Source: Bacteroidota bacterium
Lineage (GTDB): Bacteria > Bacteroidota > Bacteroidia > Bacteroidales > UBA1715
Reading direction: 5' to 3'
Assembly: GCA_029266015.1 (NCBI GenBank)
Contig: JAJUFK010000071.1
Span: forward strand, 1 to 10,230
DNA length: 10,230 nucleotides
Part shown: positions 1 through 5,654 of the stretch, in pieces
How the letters are laid out: each line of letters starts with the position of its first letter
How positions within the stretch are numbered: the first letter of the stretch is position 1
Notes under the pieces: model-generated
What the model was told of the DNA's origin: nothing
The model's input: the letters and a program-made list of their open reading frames with translations, nothing else
Database searches by the model: none
Position numbers and translations under genes: made by a program

Positions 1-616
1 GTGATTATTACAAGTGGTTTATGGTTAGGGTGCAATACTATTGTTATTTTCTTATGGAAACAATTTCCATGGGAATTTTACCCTATAAAACATGTAATTT
101 TTATTACGGCATATGATAAATATGCTCTTCGTGCCTTTGAATTACAAAGTATAGATTATTTATTAACCTATCACGTTAGAAGCATTGCAAGCTGCTATCA
201 ACATATTAAAACGAATGACAGGTATTCAGAATTATTACTTTTTGCAAAAAATATCAGAACAATTCAATAAAAAAATGTATAAAGAACGATTTGTTGTTCA
301 TATAGGAGCAAAAATTTATACATTTTTAATACAAGTTATCGTATGTTTTTATGTATTTGAAAAAGGAACATATCTATTTACCAAACAAGCAAAATCGTAT
401 CCTATAGATTATTCACTTGATGCTATTGAAAATAGTATTAACCCAAGCGATTTTTTTCGGGTAAATAGGCAATATATAGTTTCATTTGCAAGCATTAGAG
501 AAGTTATAAAAATGTCAAACAATGCAATTCAAATTGACATAGAACCATGTGTTGGCAACAAAATTATGGTTAGCACGCATAAAGCAGCAGCTTTCAAAAA
601 TTGGTTAGAACAATAA
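1..616 (+). pseudogene. LytTR-family response regulator, frameshifted (5' end outside window)
   Basis: An intact regulator of this family would be a cytoplasmic DNA-binding protein whose receiver domain is phosphorylated by a sensor kinase and whose C-terminal LytTR domain binds promoter DNA. Frame 1 (about bases 97-165) reads VIFITAYDKYALRAFELQ and then SIDYLL, the end of a receiver domain. The expected next residues are KPI, but after LL (160-165) the reading continues only in frame 2, as PITLEALQAAINILKR from base 167. Just one A of the conserved Lys codon is left, so two bases seem to be missing. Frame 2 then encodes an apparently complete LytTR domain (about 281-613), including FFRVNRQYIVS, and stops at 614-616. 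Upstream, no single frame gives the usual phosphoacceptor Asp region: frame 1 has FLWKQFP there and looks shortened. More than one lesion points to real decay rather than one base-call error. A separate product starting at TTG 185 is possible but unproven. The gene converges on the acetyltransferase, only 9 bases away. Confidence 0.75.
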
Positions 617-625
617 AAAATAATA

Positions 626-1162
626 TTATTCTTCAAAAATATATTGTAAAATATATTCATCAATATATCCGTCAGGAGTCTGTATCCATTCTTTTTTAGT
701 ACCATTTTCTTTGAATCCTACTTTAGTAAATAATGCTAAACTTGGTTTATTTATTTCTGTAATTTCACAATATACTTGATGTAGAAAGAGTACATCTTTA
801 CAATAGTTGAGTAAACATTTGAGAGATTTTTCTCCATATCCTTTGTGTGCATATTCAGGTGATATATATATGCCAACTCCTGCACGTTTATTATGAGGAT
901 CAAAATCATACAAATCAATTGCTCCTACAGTTGTATGTGTATGCAAACAATCTATCATTAAACGCAATTGTTTAACGGTATAAATATCTAAATGACTGTT
1001 TTCTATGTATTTATGCAGTATGTTTCTAGAAAAAGGAACAATGGTAGAACTGATAATCCATACATCAGTATTATTTTCCCAAGTATATAATAAATCAATA
1101 TCTTCGGGTTCTAAAGCCCGTAAACGAATGTCGGTAGTTTCGAGTATTTTATGATAAATCAT
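626..1162 (-). CDS. GNAT-family N-acetyltransferase, RimJ/RimL type
   Basis: The 178-residue product has the length and layout of a single-domain GNAT enzyme, which moves an acetyl group from acetyl-CoA to an amino group on a protein or small molecule. The N-terminal TTDIRLRALEPEDIDLLYTWE (residues 9-29) is the opening typical of RimJ/RimL relatives. Motif A, binding the acetyl-CoA pyrophosphate, is seen as AGVGIYISPEYAHKGYGEKS (94-113), with HKGYG as the Q/R-x-x-G-x-G/A loop. INKPSLALFTKVGFKENG (137-154) is the usual C-terminal signature, with the Asn and the aromatic residue before the last strands. No signal peptide or membrane segment is visible, so it should be cytoplasmic. The ATG (complement of 1160-1162) begins the conserved region directly. 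The gene is divergent from lpxC and convergent with the broken regulator. The acceptor cannot be told from sequence; ribosomal protein, antibiotic or polyamine acetylation are all possible. Confidence 0.85.
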   Translation of the reverse strand: MIYHKILETTDIRLRALEPEDIDLLYTWENNTDVWIISSTIVPFSRNILHKYIENSHLDIYTVKQLRLMIDCLHTHTTVGAIDLYDFDPHNKRAGVGIYISPEYAHKGYGEKSLKCLLNYCKDVLFLHQVYCEITEINKPSLALFTKVGFKENGTKKEWIQTPDGYIDEYILQYIFEE

Positions 1163-1210
1163 ATTTGTATTTTTTTGGAAACAATTTTACATATATTCGT
1201 TTCTGATTGT

Positions 1211-1226
1211 AAAATACTTGTATTTT
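1211..1226. repeat. 16-base perfect inverted repeat in the divergent intergenic region
   Basis: AAAATAC (1211-1217) and GTATTTT (1220-1226) are exact reverse complements separated by TT. The right half overlaps a second promoter-like element, TATTTTTG (1221-1228). A looser pair, TTTTACA (1185-1191) and TGTAAAA (1208-1214), lies just upstream. The position between the acetyltransferase and lpxC would suit an operator, but the region is very AT-rich, so a chance match is quite possible. Confidence 0.3.
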
Positions 1227-1319
1227 TGTAAAAAAAATGGAACTAAGTAATTTTTATGTAAAGGTATATTATTGATGCCGTATATTCAATTTTTTACTAT
1301 TATTTTTTATATAATAGCA

Positions 1320-1348
1320 TTGAAAATAAAAGCATACGTGTATCTTTG
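1320..1348 (+). promoter_or_regulatory. Putative Bacteroidota sigma-A promoter for lpxC-fabZ-lpxA
   Basis: TATCTTTG at 1341-1348 matches the Bacteroidota -7 consensus TAnnTTTG exactly. TTG at 1320-1322, with an 18-base spacer, fits the -33 element. Transcription would begin near 1354, giving a leader of about 30 bases before the ATG at 1383. No Shine-Dalgarno sequence is seen, which is usual in this phylum. Confidence 0.55.
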
Positions 1349-1382
1349 CAATTAATTACACAAAAAATTATACGAATATTCT

Positions 1383-2777
1383 ATGGCTGAAAAGCAAAAA
1401 ACAATACAGAAAGAGGTTTCTTTCAGTGGTAAAGGATTACATACAGGAAAAGTTGTAAATGTTACAATACTGCCTGCAGAACCTGGTTTTGGCATAAAGT
1501 TTAAACGTGTTGATTTGCCGGAAAATCCTGTAATACCAGCCTTGGCAGAAAATGTAGTAGAAACAGCACGTGGAACGGTAATAGGAGTAAAAGATGCTAC
1601 AGTAAGTACTATCGAGCATTTATTAGCAGCAATGTGTGCATTACACATTGATAATGCCGAAATTCAAGTTGATGGTACTGAAGTTCCTATTATGAACGGA
1701 AGTGCAAAACCATTTTATGATATTCTTTTACAAGCTGGTGTACAAGAGCAAGATGCAGAACGAGAATATTATGAAATTACTAAAAAAATAGAATATATAG
1801 AACCGGAACGTGGAGTTGAAATAGTAGCATATCCATGTGATACATTTAAAGTTGATGTTAAAATCAGTTACGATTCACCATTGTTAAAAAATCAATTTGC
1901 TTCATTATCGTCATTGCAAGATTTTTATACCGAAATTGCTGCTTGCAGAACATTTTGTTTTTTTAGAGAAATTGAAATGATGGCTCAACACAATTTAATA
2001 AAAGGTGGTGATGTTGATAATGCTATTGTAATAGTAGATAGAAAAGTTACACAAGATGAGGTAAATAGAATTGCTACACTTTTTAATAAAAAAGATATTG
2101 TAATAGAAAAGGAAGGTATTTTAAATAATGTACAATTAGCGTTCGAAAATGAACCTGCACGTCATAAATTACTTGATGTAATAGGTGATTTAATGCTTGT
2201 AGGAATGCCAATTAAAGGCCATATAATTGCCACTATACCGGGTCATAAAGCAAATACGGAATTTGCAAAAATAATTCGAAAAGATATTAAAAGTAAAAGA
2301 GGACCGCAAGCTCCTAAGATTGATATATATGCAAATCCTATAGTTGATATAAACGGAATTAAAAAAATGTTACCACACCGTTATCCGTTTCAATTAGTTG
2401 ATAAAATAATGTATTTGTCAGAAAGTGAAGTAATAGGTGTGAAAAATGTAACTAATAATGAACCGTTTTTTCAAGGTCATTTTCCTGATGAACCGGTAAT
2501 GCCCGGTGTACTACATCTTGAGGCTATGGCCCAATGTGGAGGGGTATTGGCATTATCTACTGTTGAAAATCCGGAATTGTATTCAACGTATTTCTTAGGA
2601 ATGGACAAAATTAAATTTCGACGTAAAGTAATACCGGGAGATGTTTTAGTATTTCGGTTAAAATTGCTTACTCCAATACGTAGAGGAATAGTGCATATGG
2701 AATGTCAAGCATTTGTTGGCGACCAGCTTGCAACTGAAGGTGAATTAATGGCTCAAATTGTTAAAAATAAAGAATAA
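1383..2777 (+). CDS. lpxC-fabZ: Bifunctional UDP-3-O-acyl-N-acetylglucosamine deacetylase / 3-hydroxyacyl-ACP dehydratase
   Basis: This fusion joins two cytoplasmic enzymes. LpxC (about residues 1-310) removes the acetyl group from UDP-3-O-acyl-GlcNAc, the committed step of lipid A synthesis. FabZ (about 318-464) dehydrates 3-hydroxyacyl-ACP in fatty-acid elongation and so competes for the same acyl pool. In LpxC, STIEHLLAA gives Glu78 and zinc ligand His79; RHKLLDVIGD gives the other zinc ligands, His261 and Asp265; IPGHKAN gives the general acid His288. In FabZ, LPHRYPFQLVD (330-340) is the family opening, and QGHFPDEPVMPGVLHLEAMAQ (364-384) carries catalytic His366 and Glu380. All catalytic residues are present and the 464-residue length is normal for the Bacteroidota fusion. 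The ATG at 1383 directly precedes the conserved SFSGKGLHTG. lpxA follows 3 bases after the stop codon, so the two are surely co-transcribed. The lpxD gene often found upstream in this phylum is absent; an acetyltransferase on the other strand lies there instead. Confidence 0.97.
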   Translation: MAEKQKTIQKEVSFSGKGLHTGKVVNVTILPAEPGFGIKFKRVDLPENPVIPALAENVVETARGTVIGVKDATVSTIEHLLAAMCALHIDNAEIQVDGTEVPIMNGSAKPFYDILLQAGVQEQDAEREYYEITKKIEYIEPERGVEIVAYPCDTFKVDVKISYDSPLLKNQFASLSSLQDFYTEIAACRTFCFFREIEMMAQHNLIKGGDVDNAIVIVDRKVTQDEVNRIATLFNKKDIVIEKEGILNNVQLAFENEPARHKLLDVIGDLMLVGMPIKGHIIATIPGHKANTEFAKIIRKDIKSKRGPQAPKIDIYANPIVDINGIKKMLPHRYPFQLVDKIMYLSESEVIGVKNVTNNEPFFQGHFPDEPVMPGVLHLEAMAQCGGVLALSTVENPELYSTYFLGMDKIKFRRKVIPGDVLVFRLKLLTPIRRGIVHMECQAFVGDQLATEGELMAQIVKNKE

Positions 2778-2780
2778 TAT

Positions 2781-3554
2781 ATGTTTGTATCGGGTGCTTT
2801 TGTTGATCCTAAAGCTAAAATTGGAAATAATGTAACAATTTCACCATTTTCATATATTTATGAAGATGTTGAAATAGGTGATAACACGTGGATTGGTCCT
2901 AATGTTACCATTATGAATGGTGCACGAATCGGAAAAAATTGTCAAATTTTTCCCGGAGCTGTAATTTCTGCTATTCCACAGGATTTAAAATTTGCAGGTG
3001 AATATACCACAACAGAAATTGGTGATAATACAATTATTCGTGAATGTGTTACTATTCATAGAGGTACTACAGATAAATTGAAAACAGTTGTTGGAAATAA
3101 TTGTTTGCTTATGGGGTATGTGCATATTGCTCATGATTGTATAGTTGGAAATAATTGTATTTTTGCTAATTACGCTGCTTTATCAGGTCATTGTATTGTA
3201 GGCGATTATGCAATTTTAGAAGGAATGGCAGCTGCACCTCAATTTGTTCAGATTGGAGCTCATGCGTTTATTGCCGGTGCTACAATTATTCGTAAAAATG
3301 TACCTCCTTATGTAAAAGCAGCACGTGAACCAATCAGTTATATGGGAATAAATGCTGTAGGGCTTAGACGAAGAGGTTTTCCTGAAGAAAAAATCAATAA
3401 TATTCAAGATATTTATAGAGTATTATTTCAAAAAGGTGTAAATATTTCACAAGCGTTGGAAATTATTAAACGTGAATTTCCCAAAACACCTGAACGAGAA
3501 GAAATTATTGATTTTGTGATTAAATCAGACAAGGGTATTATAAATAGAGGATAA
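2781..3554 (+). CDS. lpxA: Acyl-ACP--UDP-N-acetylglucosamine O-acyltransferase
   Basis: LpxA transfers a 3-hydroxyacyl chain from acyl-ACP to the 3-OH of UDP-GlcNAc, the first step of lipid A synthesis; its product is the LpxC substrate made by the preceding gene. It is a cytoplasmic homotrimer. The N-terminal ~180 residues are hexapeptide repeats (IGNNVTI, IGDNTWIGP, VGNNCLL and others) that form a left-handed beta helix. The C-terminal part, from VPPYVKAAREP through GLRRRGF (195-200) to the end, is the helical domain. The catalytic His is His118 in HIAHDC (E. coli His125); the His144 equivalent is His137. Gly166 matches the chain-length ruler position Gly173 of E. coli, which permits long acyl chains. 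One oddity: the His160 equivalent is Pro153 (AAPQF instead of the AVHQF of E. coli). The 257-residue length is normal. Transcription ends at the hairpin 10 bases after the stop codon. Confidence 0.96.
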   Translation: MFVSGAFVDPKAKIGNNVTISPFSYIYEDVEIGDNTWIGPNVTIMNGARIGKNCQIFPGAVISAIPQDLKFAGEYTTTEIGDNTIIRECVTIHRGTTDKLKTVVGNNCLLMGYVHIAHDCIVGNNCIFANYAALSGHCIVGDYAILEGMAAAPQFVQIGAHAFIAGATIIRKNVPPYVKAAREPISYMGINAVGLRRRGFPEEKINNIQDIYRVLFQKGVNISQALEIIKREFPKTPEREEIIDFVIKSDKGIINRG

Positions 3555-3563
3555 TAATGTAAT

Positions 3564-3591
3564 AAAGGCGATTTTAGTCGCCTTTTTTTTT
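3564..3591 (+). terminator. Intrinsic terminator after lpxA
   Basis: AAAGGCGA (3564-3571) pairs perfectly with TCGCCTTT (3578-3585) around the loop TTTTAG. The T-run 3583-3591 overlaps the 3' arm. This is a compact, standard Rho-independent terminator. Its last T is directly followed by the proposed ATG of apbE at 3592, so hairpin and T-run occupy the whole position where that gene's leader would lie. Confidence 0.85.
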
Positions 3592-4608
3592 ATGTGTAAG
3601 TTTGTAATTTTTGCTTTTAGTGTATTATTTGTTATTTCTTGCGGTAATGTAAGTTCAAGTAATGAATATATTACAATACAAGGAACAGCACAAGGCACCT
3701 ATTATAGAATAGTATTGCAAACAAATAATCAAACCAAACGTATTTCAAATCAAATCGACTCTGTATTACTTTGTTTTGATTCACTGTTTAATAATTATGT
3801 CTCTTTTTCACAGATTTCTCGAATCAACAATAATGATTCAACAGTAATAGTTCATCCTCAATTCAAATATTTTTGGGATAAATCTCTCTATATATGGAAT
3901 ATAACTAATGGAGCCTTTGATATATCAATAGCACCTCTTGTAAATGCATGGAAATTTGGTTTCAAAAATGATTCACTTATTCCTGATTCTAAAAAAGTTG
4001 CAGAATTGTTAACCTTGAAAGGAATGAATAAAATGAAGATACACAACAATCGTTTTTTTAAAGAAAATCCTCGTATGCAAATTATTAGTAATGCAATAGC
4101 ACAAGGATATTCAGTTGATATTGTGTGTCGGTTTTTGGATTCGTTACAGGTACACAATTATTTAGTAGATATAGGTGGTGAAATGAAAGCAAAAGGAGTT
4201 AATGCCAAAGGAGAAATATGGAATATAGGTATTACCAAACCAATCCAAAATGTGGATTCATTACCTGTAGAACAATCATATGAATTATCATATCGTCTTG
4301 CAAATAAGGCATTGGCTACATCGGGTAATTACAGAAAATTTTACGTAAAAGATGGTGTAACATATTCTCATACAATTAATCCTGAAACCGGATATCCGGC
4401 GCGTCATGAATTATTAAGTGCTACAGTTATTGCTGATGAATGCATTGATGCTGATGCTATTGCAACTGCTTGTATGGTAATGGGATTGGAAAAGTCAAAG
4501 CAATTTTTCGCAAAATATTCACAATACAGATGTATTTTGCTGTATTCATTACATGATAGCATAGAGGTTTTTACCAATCTTGACAAAAAAGATATTAACA
4601 GAAAATAA
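3592..4608 (+). CDS. apbE: FAD:protein FMN transferase, ApbE family lipoprotein
   Basis: ApbE uses FAD to attach FMN covalently to a Thr or Ser of target proteins such as NqrB/NqrC, RnfG or FMN-binding-domain proteins, on the outer face of the inner membrane. The N-terminus is a short lipoprotein signal: hydrophobic residues, then the lipobox-like VISC with Cys17 as lipidated residue. The ApbE domain is complete: GTAQGTYYRI (31-40), NGAFDISIAPLVNAW (106-120), AIAQGYSVD (168-176), YLVDIGGEM (190-198), LATSGNYRKFY (241-251), SHTINPETGYP (259-269) and ADAIATACMVMG (287-298), the last holding metal-binding residues. At 338 residues it is of normal length. The ATG at 3592 is the only standard start that gives a sensible signal peptide, although the frame is open upstream to a stop codon at 3541-3543, through the terminator. 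No good TAnnTTTG promoter was found, so expression may depend on read-through from lpxA or a promoter inside it. No flavinylation target is encoded in the window. Confidence 0.93.
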   Translation: MCKFVIFAFSVLFVISCGNVSSSNEYITIQGTAQGTYYRIVLQTNNQTKRISNQIDSVLLCFDSLFNNYVSFSQISRINNNDSTVIVHPQFKYFWDKSLYIWNITNGAFDISIAPLVNAWKFGFKNDSLIPDSKKVAELLTLKGMNKMKIHNNRFFKENPRMQIISNAIAQGYSVDIVCRFLDSLQVHNYLVDIGGEMKAKGVNAKGEIWNIGITKPIQNVDSLPVEQSYELSYRLANKALATSGNYRKFYVKDGVTYSHTINPETGYPARHELLSATVIADECIDADAIATACMVMGLEKSKQFFAKYSQYRCILLYSLHDSIEVFTNLDKKDINRK

Positions 4609-4725
4609 ACAAAAGTACTTTAAATCCTAACAAATACTAAGAAAATTCGTAGGCTATAGTGTTTGAATTTTTATAGAAAAGAATATATATTAAATAAAAA
4701 AAATTAAGATATTTGAAAGATTTTT

Positions 4726-5322
4726 ATGGAAACACAAATTGGGGGTGACATAGAAAAGAAAAAAGAATTGGTAATTATAGGAGGTCCCAATGGTTCCGGT
4801 AAAACTACATTTACGCGCAGCTATTTAAGTATGCATCCTATGCCATGTTTAAATGCTGATGACATAGCTAAGGATTTGAATCCTGATGATATGAGTAAAG
4901 CAAGTGTAAGTGCCGGAAAAGTGTTTTTTAAAAATTTAAGAGAATATCAAAAACGAGGCGAAAGTATTTTAATAGAAAGTACCTTATCGGGAGCATATTT
5001 AAATAAAATGATTCCTGATTTTCATAAACAAGGGTACGAAGTGATAATGGTATATGTGTTTTTATATTCTCCTATGGTATGTATAGAACGTATCAAAGAA
5101 CGGGTGCTTAAAGGTGGACATCATGTGCCTGATAAAGATGTAATACGAAGGTATTACCGTAGTAAAGAAAATTTTTGGAATAATTATAAGAATTTAGCTG
5201 ATAAATGGTTTTTGGTATATAATTCTGAAAATAAATTTATTGAAATTGCATTAGGAATAAAAAATCAGTTTTCTATAAAAAATAAAGAATATTTTTATAA
5301 ATTTGTGGAACAATTTAAATGA
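4726..5322 (+). CDS. Zeta-toxin-like P-loop kinase (COG4185-type), possible toxin
   Basis: A small cytoplasmic NTPase/kinase of 198 residues. The Walker A motif GGPNGSGKTT (19-28) follows the first strand LVIIGG. NADDIAKDLNP (43-53) matches the zeta-toxin segment carrying the general-base Asp. ESTLSG (84-89) is the conserved strand-loop after the next helix. The C-terminal ERIKERVLKGGHHVP (121-135) and VIRRYYRSKENFWNNY (139-154) form the Arg-rich lid typical of the COG4185 'predicted ATPase' group. Zeta toxins phosphorylate UDP-N-acetylglucosamine and so block cell-wall synthesis; whether this protein uses that substrate cannot be read from the sequence. It is all one domain. A 117-base gap separates it from apbE, with no clear promoter. 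The next gene begins 6 bases after the TGA, so the two are probably co-transcribed, as in a toxin-antitoxin pair. A housekeeping kinase role is the alternative. Confidence 0.85.
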   Translation: METQIGGDIEKKKELVIIGGPNGSGKTTFTRSYLSMHPMPCLNADDIAKDLNPDDMSKASVSAGKVFFKNLREYQKRGESILIESTLSGAYLNKMIPDFHKQGYEVIMVYVFLYSPMVCIERIKERVLKGGHHVPDKDVIRRYYRSKENFWNNYKNLADKWFLVYNSENKFIEIALGIKNQFSIKNKEYFYKFVEQFK

Positions 5323-5328
5323 TAAACT

Positions 5329-5535
5329 ATGGAGGTCAAAAAATTTGCTGATTTGAATTTATACTTAAAAGGCTTTGAAATTGAATCTATAGGCAATCAT
5401 GCCGTTAGAAAAGTACAAGAAGAAAATCGCAAAAAAGGAATACCGTTAGTGTATTCGGTTGATGGAAAAATTTATTACGAATTAGCCGACGGTACTGTTA
5501 CAACTAACAGCCCATTCAAAAACGATAAAGGGTAA
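5329..5535 (+). CDS. Small protein paired with the zeta-like kinase, putative antitoxin
   Basis: The 68-residue product has no signal peptide or membrane segment and is probably cytoplasmic. The first half, with FADLNLYLKGFEIES (6-20), looks partly helical; a charged helix follows (AVRKVQEENRKKGIP, 25-39), then a predicted hairpin with VYSVDGKIYYELADGTV (41-57) and a short tail. No DNA-binding domain is obvious. The start is the ATG 6 bases after the kinase stop codon, and the gene is closed by the hairpin at 5567-5613, so the pair forms its own unit. Position, size and partner suggest an antitoxin or other regulator of the kinase. In classical epsilon-zeta modules the antitoxin is upstream, and this protein shows no evident likeness to epsilon, so the function is inferred from context only. 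Confidence 0.7.
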   Translation: MEVKKFADLNLYLKGFEIESIGNHAVRKVQEENRKKGIPLVYSVDGKIYYELADGTVTTNSPFKNDKG

Positions 5536-5566
5536 CATATAGTTACAATTGTCAATAATGTGAACT

Positions 5567-5613
5567 CCTTGATTGATTTACATGGAATCATGTAAGTGAG
5601 TCGAGGTTTTTTT
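5567..5613 (+). terminator. Intrinsic terminator after the kinase/small-protein unit
   Basis: Bases 5567-5584 pair with 5589-5606 to make an 18-pair stem with one G-G mismatch (5575/5598) and a few G-T pairs. The inner nine pairs include TTACATG against CATGTAA, closed by the loop GAAT. Seven T residues (5607-5613) follow directly. It separates the kinase unit from the GH44 gene. Confidence 0.85.
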
Positions 5614-5654
5614 ATTTATATAATTTTAGGTTTTATTTTACTAAACAATTTGTT

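Noticed and set aside
619..630. Twelve-base A/T-only palindrome AATAATATTATT at the meeting point of the broken regulator and the acetyltransferase, considered as a bidirectional terminator.
   Set aside because: It contains no G-C pairs and would form a very weak hairpin; in such AT-rich sequence it is easily due to chance.
1352..1648. Minus-strand open frame of 98 codons opposite the start of lpxC.
   Set aside because: It lies antisense to the strongly conserved LpxC coding sequence and its translation resembles no protein family; it is a shadow frame.
4609..4725. Possible promoter for the kinase gene (TATAGTGTTTG at 4655-4665, GATATTTG at 4708-4715) and the palindrome AAAGTACTTT at 4612-4621.
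   Set aside because: The first has the wrong internal spacing, the second has a mismatch and lies too close to the ATG, neither has a -33 element, and the palindrome has no T-run to act as a terminator.
5614..5654. Search for a GH44 promoter between the terminator and the ATG.
   Set aside because: Only AT-rich sequence with no TAnnTTTG match at a useful distance was found, so no site is called.
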